A stretch of DNA of 64,000 nucleotides from an uncultured Acidiferrobacteraceae bacterium (GCA_913009895.1 CAJVXY010000006.1:35455-99454), one strand, 5' to 3'. Positions 16,354 through 26,380 are shown, numbered from the stretch's first letter. Numbers and translations are program-made. Notes: generated from the letters alone by a model not told the origin.

Positions 16354-17583
16354 TTACTGGCTGTTTTTTATCCTGCGCAATCGAAACAAACCGTTAATGC
16401 CACTGTCGCTGGTAAAATAAACTGCGCCATCAGGCCCTGTTGCAACTCCCACCGGCCGCGCCCAGCGACTGCCATCCTTTAACTGGAAACCGGTTACCAG
16501 GTCATCTACCCGTATAGCGACCCCGTTTTTAAATCGGACAATTACCAGCTTTGGTGATCGCCGGGAGGCCGGGTCACCAAAGTAACTGCCGCTGGGCCGT
16601 GTGCCCCAGGAGCCACGCAAGGCAACAATTGCATCGTGCTGGAATCGTTTGTCCATGGCACTAGTTGGCACAAAAGCCACGGCCATAGGCGCATTACGTG
16701 CCGGGAAAGTCAGTACGGGAGCAACAACTGATTTTATTGATTTTGGTGCTGGTTTTGTAATGCAATCATCACGCTGAATTTTTTTGCCGTCATATTGATA
16801 CCAGGGCATACCATGGAATGATCCCCTGGTGAGACGACTAAAGTATTCCGGTGGTTGCTCAAAGCCACGATGGTCTGGTCCATTATTGCTGGCATACATT
16901 ACACGGGTCCCGGGGTGCCAGTCGAAACCAACAGGATTTCGTAACCCGGAAGCGAAAGTTAACCACTCAGGTTTTTTATTTTTCTCATTTAGAACCAGCA
17001 CACCACCACGGCGATCCTTAAATGAATACTTATTGCCTAAATATTGGTTACTGCAGTTGCCTGATATACCCAGGCCCAGATAAATTTTACCATCTGGTCC
17101 TACCTTTACAGTCCTGCTGTTATGACCGCCGCCGCCCGGTAAGGCTGCCAGTAATTTTACGGCACGATTACTTAATTTTTTCTGGCCAGGTTTATAAGGG
17201 GCCTGGTAAAGACCGCTGGTTCTGGCAATCAATATTTTGTCAGATCGAAAAGCAACACTGTGAGGATAATCGTCAAGCTTTATGAGCACTTGCGGATTAT
17301 TGTAGGGAGGTGGTATTCGATAAACATTGTCAGATCCAGAGCCGGCAAACAAATCGCCATTTGACAGGAAGCTAAGCAGGCGCGGCGCTTCCATTTCATT
17401 GGTCAACAATTCCAGTTTGTAGCCCTTTGGAATCCGAACCTGATAGGTTTCACCCTCGACAACTAATGATTGTTGGTAATAGGAAAAAGCGGCTGTGCCG
17501 GCCCGGACATCAATAGCAGTAAAGAATACTAAAAATACCAGTAGAAAAACATATCCAGTTCGCATTAGCATTAACACATTCAT
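16354..17583 (-). CDS. exported PQQ-type sugar/sorbosone dehydrogenase homologue
   Basis: 409 residues with a signal peptide ending about VRAG. The body is a six-bladed glucose/sorbosone dehydrogenase beta-propeller (COG2133): GGGGHNSRTV carries the catalytic-type His, followed by GLRNPVGFDWHPGT, NNGPDHRG and RPVGVATGPDGAVYFTSD. Soluble periplasmic enzymes of this kind oxidise aldose sugars with PQQ and Ca, but many members have no proven activity. The start could be the ATG six codons later (MRTGYVFLL). No PQQ biosynthesis gene is in the window. Confidence 0.8.
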   Translation of the reverse strand: MNVLMLMRTGYVFLLVFLVFFTAIDVRAGTAAFSYYQQSLVVEGETYQVRIPKGYKLELLTNEMEAPRLLSFLSNGDLFAGSGSDNVYRIPPPYNNPQVLIKLDDYPHSVAFRSDKILIARTSGLYQAPYKPGQKKLSNRAVKLLAALPGGGGHNSRTVKVGPDGKIYLGLGISGNCSNQYLGNKYSFKDRRGGVLVLNEKNKKPEWLTFASGLRNPVGFDWHPGTRVMYASNNGPDHRGFEQPPEYFSRLTRGSFHGMPWYQYDGKKIQRDDCITKPAPKSIKSVVAPVLTFPARNAPMAVAFVPTSAMDKRFQHDAIVALRGSWGTRPSGSYFGDPASRRSPKLVIVRFKNGVAIRVDDLVTGFQLKDGSRWARPVGVATGPDGAVYFTSDSGINGLFRLRRIKNSQ

Positions 17584-17760
17584 TATTCTGTCAGGCCTGT
17601 TTAATTCAAGAATAATTCAAGTCTGATTAATCAGACTTATTAGCGCCTGATGATTATATATTAATCTAGCGAAACTGACAGAACACGGTATCTGTAATAA
17701 TGCTTGATGCCCCGAGAAAAATACCAGGGTTGATGGAACCAGAAACTTTAATAAAAGAAA

Positions 17761-17883
17761 CTATTGAATGGTCTTGCTGACCTCAACAGTAGCGACACTT
17801 TCATTTGCGGGGCTGGCACTATCATAAGCCGTGACCCTGAAATAACTGGAAGATCTGGAAGATTTGTCACTTAATTTCACGAA
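17761..17883 (-). pseudogene. C-terminal remnant of a fibronectin type III domain protein
   Basis: On the - strand the frame ending in TAG at 17761 reads SSYFRVTAYDSASPANES then V-A-T-V-E-V-S, the last strands of an FN3 domain (Y-x-F-R-V-x-A-Y-D). An in-frame stop lies just upstream, so only about 40 codons survive. Nothing else was found in the gene-free stretch 17584-18010. Confidence 0.6.
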
Positions 17884-18010
17884 CTACTCCATAATTTCAC
17901 TAAAAATAATTCCTAAGTACGAATTTGATTTTAGTTTGCTTATGAATAATAAAAATACCGCCCGTCGTTACATAAGTGTACCCAATCAGTTTGTTAAAAA
18001 GAGGCTAGCG

Positions 18011-18499
18011 TTAATCACCCAAACCCAAACGCTGATGCCATTGTGCTATGGTCTCGTCCGGATATTGATCAAATATTTTATCCTGGGCATCGGCATGAAT
18101 CTTTACCCAGGAAACCTTTGATTCAATCATTAGATGTGTACGTTCCGGCGGTTTAGGCAATTCGGTATCAATGGCCGAAGCGAATGGATGTACCAATGTC
18201 GGCCAGCGCGGGTCCCATAACCATAATGCTGATCCACACAACTTGCAGAAATGACGTAACGCCGGACTTTTCTCCATCGCGCCGGTCTCAGGATCAGGCT
18301 TCTTTGCTTGATATATCTCAATATTTGACTGGCCTTCCACTTTGAGTGATTTGTGCTCACCGCCCAGGTTAATGGCATAACCGCCGCCACCGGCAGTCTT
18401 GCGGCAGATTGAACAGTAGCAAAGGTTAAAGGGATAAGGATGGGGCGACTCAAGTGAAAACCTGACCTCGCCGCAATGACAACTGCCTGCAAGCAACAT
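18011..18499 (-). CDS. GFA/CENP-V-like zinc protein
   Basis: 162 residues from the ATG at 18499, preceded by GAGGAGA; the reading frame stays open ten codons further but without such a site. Zinc ligands: SCHCGEV, CYCSICRKTAGG and FCKLCGSALW. The family was named for glutathione-dependent formaldehyde-activating enzyme, but most members are of unknown activity. Stand-alone gene, cytoplasmic. Confidence 0.85.
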   Translation of the reverse strand: MLLAGSCHCGEVRFSLESPHPYPFNLCYCSICRKTAGGGGYAINLGGEHKSLKVEGQSNIEIYQAKKPDPETGAMEKSPALRHFCKLCGSALWLWDPRWPTLVHPFASAIDTELPKPPERTHLMIESKVSWVKIHADAQDKIFDQYPDETIAQWHQRLGLGD

Positions 18500-18679
18500 A
18501 AAACTTCTCCTCAACTGGATACTGGCCAACAGAATCTTAACAATAAAACCAGATTAGATGACTACATATTGATGATGAGTTTATTTTTGAAAAATTATTA
18601 TCTCAGGGCCGGTTTTATGGATTTTTACGGGATTTGGGTTTTGTAGCTGGGTAGATCAAGGTCTGGATTTATAAATAAT

Positions 18680-18752
18680 GTAGCGTGCGCTGTGCGCACG
18701 ATTAATTGTATGTCATGTTTTCATACGGTTACGTGCGCACAGCGCACGCTAC
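18680..18752. repeat. palindromic intergenic repeat (hairpin family B, copy 2)
   Basis: Perfect 21-base arms at 18680-18700 and 18732-18752 with a 31-base loop, the same loop length as copy 1 at 5690-5762. It sits in the gene-free stretch 18530-18874 between two - strand genes. Confidence 0.85.
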
Positions 18753-18874
18753 ATGCTGGCCAGCAGAATCTTAGCTGTAAAATTAAATTAGATAACTGCA
18801 TGTAGATGATAAGACAAGCGGTACTTTTAATAGACCAACACCCTGGCACCAGGAATTTGTAACATGCTTGAGTA

Positions 18875-19204
18875 CTAATTCATTCTTTCGGTTAAATAAG
18901 TTTGCAAGGCCTTCTGAGCTTCACTATTAATAATAGTAAATTGAACCGCAGTACCCACAGGTGTGACACGGGCAACTTTGCCAAACAAATGGTGCGGGGT
19001 CAGGATATTATTTACTGGCAAATCAAGAATGATTTCAACCTCAACATCATGGGTTAATCTGCCCCAACTTACCTCCAGCAAGGCACCACCATCACCAATA
19101 TTATGCATACGACACAATCGATGGTCATTGCCAGCAATGGCCATCACCTCTTGTGGGAAGTGCCTTCTGGGACCGCTTCGATGTTCGACAGCTATACTTT
19201 CCAT
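18875..19204 (-). CDS. PilZ-domain protein (putative c-di-GMP receptor)
   Basis: 109 residues, one PilZ domain. GPRRHFP carries the R-x3-R-type arginines and NIGDGGALLEV stands in for the D/N-x-S-x2-G motif; the serine is replaced by D-G, so binding should be tested. The ATG at 19204 has AGGTGAG upstream; a GTG at 19213 is the alternative. A cyclase, an HD-GYP protein and yajQ lie within 17 kb. Confidence 0.8.
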   Translation of the reverse strand: MESIAVEHRSGPRRHFPQEVMAIAGNDHRLCRMHNIGDGGALLEVSWGRLTHDVEVEIILDLPVNNILTPHHLFGKVARVTPVGTAVQFTIINSEAQKALQTYLTERMN

Positions 19205-19518
19205 GACGCTCACCTATCAATAGTGAAATATGATTCTTTAATATATACAGGTAACCGTTTGGCTATTTTCATCCATTTTTGGTGAAAAAAGTAATAAAAA
19301 TTTTTAATAAATGTCCATAAACGCGACAAACTATGAAACCAGGGCAAGATTCAGCCTTTCTGATAGCAAAAAAAGGCATCGCGGTTGGACATAATAAGTA
19401 CCGGGCAGGGCAAAAATACTTCGGACAGAACGACTTTCAGGTCCACTTAACTGTGTTCTTTTGCCAATACATCGGGCATGGGGTGAAAAACATGGCCTCG
19501 GCGACCAAAATCTCTTGC
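19205..19518. other. gene-free region
   Basis: No credible gene, hairpin terminator or repeat was recognised here. An open frame on the + strand starting near 19333 runs antisense into the PhnD-like gene and has no coding character. Confidence 0.5.
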
Positions 19519-20358
19519 CTAGTTAAACGGTTTAATCAGCTCTCTGACAATATCGTATTCCTCGTCACTGGTTCTGGCAAAACCGTCATACTTTTTATCC
19601 AGGGCCTTGATAATTTTCAAATGCTCCGGATTTTTCGGGTCGAGATCGAGAAACGCCTTCTGAAGTTTCATAAAGGTGGCATTATCAACATTTTTACTGG
19701 CAGTAATATTATAAGGTGGTAAATCCGGTGTGGCATACAGAATACGCACGCCTTTTCCTTCCCACTTATATGCCATGGTATCTTTTAAAATACCGGCATC
19801 AAAGTCGCCAATCATGATGGCACGGACAATGTTGTCATAATGGCCAATAAACTGGTAGCTGCCCAGTTTTTCCAAAGGCAGGCCCGAACCCACCACAGCT
19901 GCACGCTGTAAGAGCGCCTTCTTGTCGCCAAAAGCAAAACTCTTGCCAACGAGTTGCTTGACGCTTTTTATCGGGCTGTCCTGTTTCACTACAATCATGA
20001 GTTTGAACGATGCCTTACCCTTGGTCACTGTCTTGGCAATAATTCTTGCCTGACCTTTTTTGCGGGCATTTATATAGGCAACCGGCGTAAGGTAAGCCAT
20101 GTCGACAGCACCTGTGGCAGTTTCCCTGATTGCAGTGCCCATGTTGGGTGAAAGTTTAAGGGAGACTGGCCGGCCCAGTGTTTTGCTGAGGTAAGTGGTC
20201 AGTGGCTTAAGCCGTTTGTGCATGACCGCAGGTATATCCATAGCCACAGAACCGAAAAGTAATTCCCCGGACTTTTGCCCTGATAACACAATCCCCGGAA
20301 CTACCAAAAAGAAAAGAATGGCTGTCTTGAATACAAACAATAACTGATGTCGACTCAT
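19519..20358 (-). CDS. PhnD-like periplasmic phosphate/phosphonate-type binding protein
   Basis: 279 residues with a signal peptide of about 26. Core motifs of the PhnD/transferrin-like fold: LLFGSVAMDIPAVM, LKPLTTYLSKTLGRPV, VDMAYLTPVAY, GKSFAFGD, DFDAGILKD. Such proteins bind phosphonates, phosphite or other small anions. No ABC permease or ATPase follows. Instead its ATG overlaps by 4 bases the stop of a diguanylate cyclase gene, so it is more likely a sensor input than a transporter part. Confidence 0.88.
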   Translation of the reverse strand: MSRHQLLFVFKTAILFFLVVPGIVLSGQKSGELLFGSVAMDIPAVMHKRLKPLTTYLSKTLGRPVSLKLSPNMGTAIRETATGAVDMAYLTPVAYINARKKGQARIIAKTVTKGKASFKLMIVVKQDSPIKSVKQLVGKSFAFGDKKALLQRAAVVGSGLPLEKLGSYQFIGHYDNIVRAIMIGDFDAGILKDTMAYKWEGKGVRILYATPDLPPYNITASKNVDNATFMKLQKAFLDLDPKNPEHLKIIKALDKKYDGFARTSDEEYDIVRELIKPFN

Positions 20359-21746
20359 GAACTGATTTCTCCTTTGTCTTTAGGTGCAAATTCATGAACA
20401 CTGGCCCCGCGACCGCCACAATCGGGGTTTTCGCTAAATGTCGCTGGCAAGTTATCGTGATGGGCTGTCTGATTGCGACCATTTTCCTTGCAATAGTACA
20501 GTGCTTTATCGGCGCGTTTAATAGGTTCTCTGGTATGGTCTATGCCATCATTATTGTAAGTCGAGACTCCGATGCTTACGGTAAGGTGAATTGCTTCACC
20601 AGAGAATTTGAAGGTACGCGCCTGGACCGCTAGCCTCAGTTTTTCTGACAGGGACATGGCGTCAGTTTTTCCTGTTCTCTTTGTCAGTATGATGAATTCT
20701 TCACCACCAATACGGCATAAAATATCTGTCTGACGCAGATTCTCTGAAAGAATTTTCGCTACCTCCTTAAGCACAATATCACCCTCAGGATGTCCGTAAG
20801 TATCATTAATGCGTTTGAAGTGATCGATGTCGGCAAGCAGCACGCTATAGATCTCGCCGTGGCGGATAGCAATGGCAGTTTCTTTTTCCATTAAATCCTC
20901 GAAGTAACGGCGATTGTAGAGCCCGGTAAGGGAGTCCGTAACCGACAGACGGCGCAGCTCCTCGTTCATTTTCCTAAGTTCATCTGACTGGGATATCAAT
21001 TGCTTGTTATTTTCCATGAGTTTTGCATCTGCAAGCTCAATCTTGGACTGTAAGGCTGCATTAGACTGATTCAGCCGGCTTCGAAGTACGTTGAATTGTT
21101 TAGCCAAAATACCGAATTCATCATTAGAATTGATTGGAATCTCGCCAATGATTTTCCCGTTATCGTCAACGCTGTTGTTAAGCGATCTGGACATAATGCG
21201 GACAGGACGAATAATAAGATATGAAAGTGCCAAAAATTCTCCAATTGCAATCAATAATATGACAATGGCCTGCCGTTTCATCATTGACTGTTTATGGTAC
21301 TCGAGACGGGCAATGGTGGTACTGGTATCCAGCTCCAATATAAGCCGTCCTACCTTGTCTCCTAGAATAAGTATGTCCCGTTCAAACAGAACCAGCCGCT
21401 GGTCTTTGTTCGATAAACTGCGAGAATCTCCCGCTTCCGCCATGGTATTGCCTTTGCGGCTGATTACCCTGGCATAGCTGACATCCCTGGACTGGACAAT
21501 CTCGTCCAGTAACAACTGAATTGTATGGTAGTCATAACCTACAACACTAAAAGCGATAGACTTGGAAACATAACGGCTGATATCGGTACCACGACGATCA
21601 ATTTCTACCAGCAGCCCTTTTTTTTCCTCCTGCAAAGTCATCCAGCTACTGACGCTTAACGCGGTCAATAGCACAGTAACCAACACGAAAATGACCTTCT
21701 GCCTAATACCCATACGCATGAAAAGGCCTATTTTTTTAAATTTCAT
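20355..21746 (-). CDS. membrane diguanylate cyclase (HAMP-GGDEF)
   Basis: 463 residues: TM1 about 16-36, a periplasmic domain to about 155, TM2 about 158-179, HAMP about 180-230, coiled coil to 265, GGDEF domain about 268-430. The active-site GGEEF is at 347-351 and an intact inhibitory site RQTD at 338-341, so it should make c-di-GMP with product inhibition. It heads a two-gene operon with the PhnD-like protein, which could bind to its periplasmic domain. Confidence 0.92.
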   Translation of the reverse strand: MKFKKIGLFMRMGIRQKVIFVLVTVLLTALSVSSWMTLQEEKKGLLVEIDRRGTDISRYVSKSIAFSVVGYDYHTIQLLLDEIVQSRDVSYARVISRKGNTMAEAGDSRSLSNKDQRLVLFERDILILGDKVGRLILELDTSTTIARLEYHKQSMMKRQAIVILLIAIGEFLALSYLIIRPVRIMSRSLNNSVDDNGKIIGEIPINSNDEFGILAKQFNVLRSRLNQSNAALQSKIELADAKLMENNKQLISQSDELRKMNEELRRLSVTDSLTGLYNRRYFEDLMEKETAIAIRHGEIYSVLLADIDHFKRINDTYGHPEGDIVLKEVAKILSENLRQTDILCRIGGEEFIILTKRTGKTDAMSLSEKLRLAVQARTFKFSGEAIHLTVSIGVSTYNNDGIDHTREPIKRADKALYYCKENGRNQTAHHDNLPATFSENPDCGGRGASVHEFAPKDKGEISS

Positions 21747-21984
21747 AGTAAAATCAAATACAAGCGGATTGGTGATTGGTTTTTCACCGCGGTAAATAGT
21801 TAAATTACCCTCAAATTTTGCAAGATATATGCCATCATCAGCATATTAGGTAAAAATTAATATTTATGTCCGGAACAGGCCTTAATTGGCCTCAAGGGAA
21901 ATAATCAATACTTGCATTTAAGTAGGCGCAGCCAGTCTAAATCTGTACAATCGCCCCCTTTTTACGCACTGGCAGAAGCTCAAG

Positions 21985-23808
21985 ATGACTGAAAAACTCC
22001 GTAATATCGCAATTATTGCCCATGTAGATCATGGCAAAACCACTTTGGTAGACAAGCTGCTGCAACAGACTGGCGCCCTCAGTGAACGGGGGCCCAAGAC
22101 CGAGCGCATCATGGATTCCAATGATCTTGAGCGGGAACGGGGCATTACCATTCTGTCGAAAAATACTGCGATCCGGTGGCAGGATTATCGCATTAATATC
22201 GTCGATACTCCGGGCCATGCAGATTTTGGCGGTGAGGTTGAGCGCGTCTTGAGTATGGTGGATTCTGTGTTATTACTGGTGGATGCGGTTGAAGGCCCCA
22301 TGCCCCAGACCCGCTTTGTGACACAAAAAGCCCTGGCCCGGGGTCTCAAACCGATTGTGGTAATTAACAAGATAGACCGCCCCGGTGCCCGTCCAGGCTG
22401 GGTTTTGGACCAGACTTTTGACCTGTTTGATCGTCTGGGAGCCAATGACGATCAGCTGGATTTCCCCGTGGTTTATGCCTCGGCCCTGCAGGGATATGCC
22501 TCGCTCGACGACCACCACCGCGAGGGAAATATGGACCCCTTGTTAAAAACTATTGTCAAAATGGTGCCGGCACCGGATGTTGACGTAAATGGGTCACTAC
22601 AAATGCAAATCAGCTCCCTGGATTACAATTCTTACGTCGGCATTATCGGTATTGGTCGCATTACGCGGGGTATTCTCAAGCCCAACCAGCCCATCACGGT
22701 TATTGATGGGGCTGGAAAAACCCGTAATGGCAGGGTATTACAGGTATTGGGGTTAATGGGCCTGGAACGTACCGAAGTAGACCAGGCCAATGCCGGTGAC
22801 ATTGTCGCCATTACAGGTCTGGATGTGCTGAATATTTCTGACACCCTGTGCGACCCCCAGAATGTTGAAGCCCTGCCGGCCCTGTCAGTGGATGAACCCA
22901 CCGTGAGCATGACTTTCCAGGTGAATAATTCACCCTTTGCCGGTAATGACGGTAAATACGTCACCTCCCGCCAGATTCGGGAACGACTGGACCAGGAGTT
23001 GAAGCACAACGTGGCCTTGCAAGTAGAAGACACCGGGAACCCGGATAAATTCAAGGTCTCCGGGCGTGGAGAATTACACTTATCTATATTAATAGAGACC
23101 ATGCGCCGCGAAGGTTTTGAACTGGGGGTATCCAGACCCGAAGTGGTGGTCAAAATGGTAGATGGCCACGCCCATGAGCCCTATGAACAAATGACTGTGG
23201 ACGTAGAAGCGGATCACCAGGGTAGCGTTATGGAAAAACTGGGTGAACGTGGCGGTGACCTGAAAGACATGGTGCCTGATGGCCAGGGCCGGGTGCGACT
23301 GGATTACATTATCCCGGCCCGTGGTTTGATTGGTTTTCGCACTGAATTCATGACCGCCACCCAGGGTACGGGACTCATTTACCATGTCTTCGATCATTAC
23401 GGGCCAGTGAAAAAAGGTGATTACGGCAAACGCATGAATGGCGTGATGATCGCCAATGGTCAGGGCAAGGCCCTTGGCTTTTCGTTATTTAATCTCCAGG
23501 AACGGGGTCGGCTGTTTATCCCACCTAGTACTGAAGTTTATGAAGGCATGTTGGTGGGCATACACTCACGCAACAATGACCTGGTGGTGAATCCCCTGAA
23601 GGGCAAACAACTGACAAATGTCAGGGCGTCGGGCACCGACGAAAATATTGTTTTGACGCCACCCATAAAAATGAGTCTGGAACAGGCACTGGAATTTATT
23701 GCTGACGATGAATTGGTAGAGGTTACCCCAGGTCATTTGCGCATGCGCAAAAAATTACTGCTTGAACATGAACGTAAAAAAGCGGTCCGACAGGCTGCAG
23801 GGGCTTGA
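21985..23808 (+). CDS. typA: translational GTPase TypA/BipA
   Basis: 607 residues, full length. GTPase motifs [11 protein letters not shown] (G1), RGITI (G2), [11 protein letters not shown] (G3) and [10 protein letters not shown] (G4); then EF-Tu domain 2, EF-G-like domains and the TypA-specific C-terminal region ([14 protein letters not shown]). A ribosome-associated GTPase needed for assembly and stress or cold growth. Divergent from the cyclase operon across 238 bases. Confidence 0.97.
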   Translation: MTEKLRNIAIIAHVDHGKTTLVDKLLQQTGALSERGPKTERIMDSNDLERERGITILSKNTAIRWQDYRINIVDTPGHADFGGEVERVLSMVDSVLLLVDAVEGPMPQTRFVTQKALARGLKPIVVINKIDRPGARPGWVLDQTFDLFDRLGANDDQLDFPVVYASALQGYASLDDHHREGNMDPLLKTIVKMVPAPDVDVNGSLQMQISSLDYNSYVGIIGIGRITRGILKPNQPITVIDGAGKTRNGRVLQVLGLMGLERTEVDQANAGDIVAITGLDVLNISDTLCDPQNVEALPALSVDEPTVSMTFQVNNSPFAGNDGKYVTSRQIRERLDQELKHNVALQVEDTGNPDKFKVSGRGELHLSILIETMRREGFELGVSRPEVVVKMVDGHAHEPYEQMTVDVEADHQGSVMEKLGERGGDLKDMVPDGQGRVRLDYIIPARGLIGFRTEFMTATQGTGLIYHVFDHYGPVKKGDYGKRMNGVMIANGQGKALGFSLFNLQERGRLFIPPSTEVYEGMLVGIHSRNNDLVVNPLKGKQLTNVRASGTDENIVLTPPIKMSLEQALEFIADDELVEVTPGHLRMRKKLLLEHERKKAVRQAAGA

Positions 23809-23876
23809 TCTCTGTTATGCTAAGGTCATGCCCTGTTCAATAATTGATACCTGATAATTACTTCAACCGACAAACT

Positions 23877-24956
23877 ATGACACACCAGACCGACGACCTG
23901 CATATTAAGGCCATTCAAAAGGTGGTCTCGCCTGATGCGGTGCATACGGATTTTCCCAGCACTGAAACCTCGCGGGACACTATTTATGAGGCCCGTCAGG
24001 CCGTTCATAAAATCTTGCAAGGGGAAGATGACCGCTTATTGGTCATTGTCGGCCCTTGCTCAATCCACGACCCCAAGGCTGCGCTTGCCTATGCCTCGCA
24101 GCTCATCAGGGTACGCGATGCCCTGAAAGATGACCTGCTCATTATTATGCGTGTTTACTTTGAAAAACCACGTACTACCATCGGCTGGAAAGGCCTGATT
24201 AATGATCCCGATCTGGACAACAGTTTCCACATTAATAAAGGCTTACGTGTGGCCCGGGAGCTATTGGTAAATATCAATGATATGGGCATGCCAACCGGCA
24301 GTGAACTCCTGGACCTGATCACACCACAATATATTGCAGATTTAATTAGCTGGGGTGCAATTGGTGCCCGTACCACCGAAAGCCAGGTGCATCGAGAGCT
24401 GGCCTCTGGTTTGTCGGCCCCGGTAGGATTTAAAAATGGTACCGATGGCACTTTAAGCATTGCGATTGACGCCATTGGGGCTGCCAGCAAACCACACCAT
24501 TTTTTGTCATTAACCAAAGCGGGTCACTCGGCAATATTTTCCACAACCGGCAATGTCGATTGTCATATTATTTTACGTGGTGGAAAAAAACCGAATTACG
24601 ATGCCAAACATGTTGAACAAGCGAGTTGTGAACTGGAAGCGGCTGGCAGACCTGCAAAGTTAATGATTGATTTTAGCCATGCCAACAGCAATAAAGACTA
24701 CCAACGACAATTAGTTGTCGGTGCTGATGTGGCCGGACAAATTGCCGGTGGTGATGAACGCATTATCGGTACCATGATTGAAAGCCATCTTAAACCAGGG
24801 CGCCAGGAAAGTTCGCCTGGCGGTAAGCTTGAATATGGTATTAGCATTACCGATGCCTGCCTGGGCTGGCCAGAAAGTGAACAACTGCTCAAAGATCTGG
24901 CCAGGGCAGTGCAGCAACGGCGGTTGGCGGGCAAGCAGGAAAAAGCTGCAAGCTAA
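23877..24956 (+). CDS. aroG: 3-deoxy-7-phosphoheptulonate (DAHP) synthase, class I
   Basis: 359 residues. It condenses phosphoenolpyruvate and erythrose-4-phosphate, the first step of the shikimate pathway. Very close to AroF/AroG/AroH: VGPCSIHDPKAA, MRVYFEKPRTTIGWKGL, GARTTESQVHRELASGLS, DFSHANS, SITDACLGW. The ATG at 23877 gives the AroG-like N-terminus (MTHQTDDLHIK); an upstream ATG at 23844 adds unrelated residues. Which aromatic amino acid inhibits it cannot be told here; the symbol is by similarity. Confidence 0.93.
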   Translation: MTHQTDDLHIKAIQKVVSPDAVHTDFPSTETSRDTIYEARQAVHKILQGEDDRLLVIVGPCSIHDPKAALAYASQLIRVRDALKDDLLIIMRVYFEKPRTTIGWKGLINDPDLDNSFHINKGLRVARELLVNINDMGMPTGSELLDLITPQYIADLISWGAIGARTTESQVHRELASGLSAPVGFKNGTDGTLSIAIDAIGAASKPHHFLSLTKAGHSAIFSTTGNVDCHIILRGGKKPNYDAKHVEQASCELEAAGRPAKLMIDFSHANSNKDYQRQLVVGADVAGQIAGGDERIIGTMIESHLKPGRQESSPGGKLEYGISITDACLGWPESEQLLKDLARAVQQRRLAGKQEKAAS

Positions 24957-24963
24957 TCAGTTC

Positions 24964-25353
24964 TTAATCAAGCTCGCTTAGTAAAGCTTTTACCTTTTTT
25001 TCAATCAAATCACGTATCTCACGAAACTCTTTCGGCTCCATATACCTGGGGTCTGGAATGGCCCAGTCCTGGCGGTGTTTTGCCTGTACTGAGAGGCACT
25101 CATCACCACAACCCATGGTAATCGCGTAGTCATATTCTACCTGGGGAATTTCAGTTAGCGGTTTGGAATGATGGCAACCCAGGTCATAACCCAGTTCCGT
25201 CATGATCGCGATTGCTTTTTCATTGACCTTGCCAGAAGGCCGGGAGCCACTACTATAGGCCTCTACTTTATTTTTGCCGTGAATCCGGGCAAAGGCCTCG
25301 GCCAGTTGACTGCGGCAGGAATTTTCTACACAAACGAATAAAAATTTTTTCAT
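24964..25353 (-). CDS. arsC: arsenate reductase ArsC, low-molecular-weight phosphatase type
   Basis: 129 residues. P-loop C8-x5-R14 (CVENSCRSQLAE), and DPRYMEP near the end with the catalytic aspartate. Extra cysteines at 60, 82 and 86 could carry the disulfide relay, but the C-x3-C spacing differs from the C82/C89 of the thioredoxin-coupled S. aureus enzyme. It reduces arsenate to arsenite. Thirteen bases downstream of an aquaporin gene, which can let arsenite out. Confidence 0.88.
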   Translation of the reverse strand: MKKFLFVCVENSCRSQLAEAFARIHGKNKVEAYSSGSRPSGKVNEKAIAIMTELGYDLGCHHSKPLTEIPQVEYDYAITMGCGDECLSVQAKHRQDWAIPDPRYMEPKEFREIRDLIEKKVKALLSELD

Positions 25354-25366
25354 ACTTAACTACAAA

Positions 25367-26035
25367 TTATTTACTACAACATTCTTCTTCGGTGCGAATA
25401 AACCGACAACAAAACGTGGCCAATATAGCCCCGGTTATGGGTGCCAAAATATAAATCCAGACAGATTCAAGATGGCCGCTGATCAGTGCCGGACCCAGAG
25501 AACGTGCTGGATTCATCGAGGCACCGGACACAGGTCCGCCAAACAAGGCCTCCAGTCCCACCACGGCACCGATGGCGACACCGGCCATCAAGCCTTTTTC
25601 CTTGGCGCCGGTGGAGACACTCAAAATTGCCAGCATTAAGATAAAGGTCATAATAACTTCCAGGAAAAAACTTTGGGAGGCTGATCCAGAAGGTAATGTC
25701 GCGCCTAAAGTATTGTGTTGTTGAAATAAAAAATAAACGCTCAGACTGGCAAACAGGCTGCCAACGAGCTGGGCAAAAATGTAAGGCCCGACTTCCTTGC
25801 CGGGTAACCTGCCAGCTCGCCAAAAACCGAGGGTGACAGCGGGATTGATATGGGCACCAGAAACATCGCCAAATGTATAAATCATGGCTGTTACAATCAT
25901 GCCAAAAACCATGGATATACCCACATGGGTAATCACACCGCCATACAAGTCGTTAACAACAATTGCGGCTGTGCCGGCAAAAACCAGCATGTAAGTGCCG
26001 GGCAACTCGGCAATATACTTGCGCAAGTTATTCAT
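25367..26035 (-). CDS. MIP-family aquaporin/glyceroporin (AqpS-like, arsenic context)
   Basis: 222 residues from the ATG at 26035 (the frame runs open far upstream but without start features). Six TM helices and both half-helix motifs, GAHINPAVT and GASMNPARS. The C-terminus ends in EEECCSK, which may bind metal. Placed directly before arsC with no arsB, acr3 or arsR, it matches the aqpS-arsC strategy in which arsenite leaves by channel rather than pump. Confidence 0.85.
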   Translation of the reverse strand: MNNLRKYIAELPGTYMLVFAGTAAIVVNDLYGGVITHVGISMVFGMIVTAMIYTFGDVSGAHINPAVTLGFWRAGRLPGKEVGPYIFAQLVGSLFASLSVYFLFQQHNTLGATLPSGSASQSFFLEVIMTFILMLAILSVSTGAKEKGLMAGVAIGAVVGLEALFGGPVSGASMNPARSLGPALISGHLESVWIYILAPITGAILATFCCRFIRTEEECCSK

Positions 26036-26121
26036 GGCTGCGAAAAAGAGGATATAATGAGTGGTGAATTTTTCGTACTTTAAGAGTGCACATTTAAAAC
26101 GGGGCTCAAAAAAAGTGCAGC

Positions 26122-26298
26122 TTATTCTTCCCGTTGAGGTTTTTTTTGTTTTGCCTGCCACTTGTCATAACACTCCAGGCCGCAGAAATGCGCAACGTAA
26201 TCCTGGGTCTCAAAACTCTGGGCCCCGGACTTTGGCACCTCTTTCAGGCAAATTTCACATTTAATATGTTCGCCGTTATCCGATTTCTGATTGTTCAT
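26122..26298 (-). CDS. small zinc-finger-like protein (DUF3330-like)
   Basis: 58 residues. Visible pattern: CEICLKEVPKS, then DYVAHFCGLECYDKW, giving C-x2-C plus a C-x3-C pair likely to bind zinc. AAGGGGG lies six bases before the ATG at 26298. I recall the same C-E-I-C-L-K-E-V-P block from the small DUF3330 family. It lies between the aquaporin and the DUF2797 gene. Confidence 0.75.
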   Translation of the reverse strand: MNNQKSDNGEHIKCEICLKEVPKSGAQSFETQDYVAHFCGLECYDKWQAKQKKPQREE

Positions 26299-26380
26299 AT
26301 CCAGCCCCCTTAAAACAGATCATTTATTCGTTGATAATATGCCGATTGAATCACCATGGCCCATGAAATTTTTTTATCTG

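Noticed and set aside
19333..19722. 129-codon + strand frame
   Set aside because: Half of it is antisense to the PhnD-like gene and no ribosome site or family match is seen.
22632..23153. 173-codon - strand frame within typA
   Set aside because: Antisense shadow; serine/arginine/threonine-rich.
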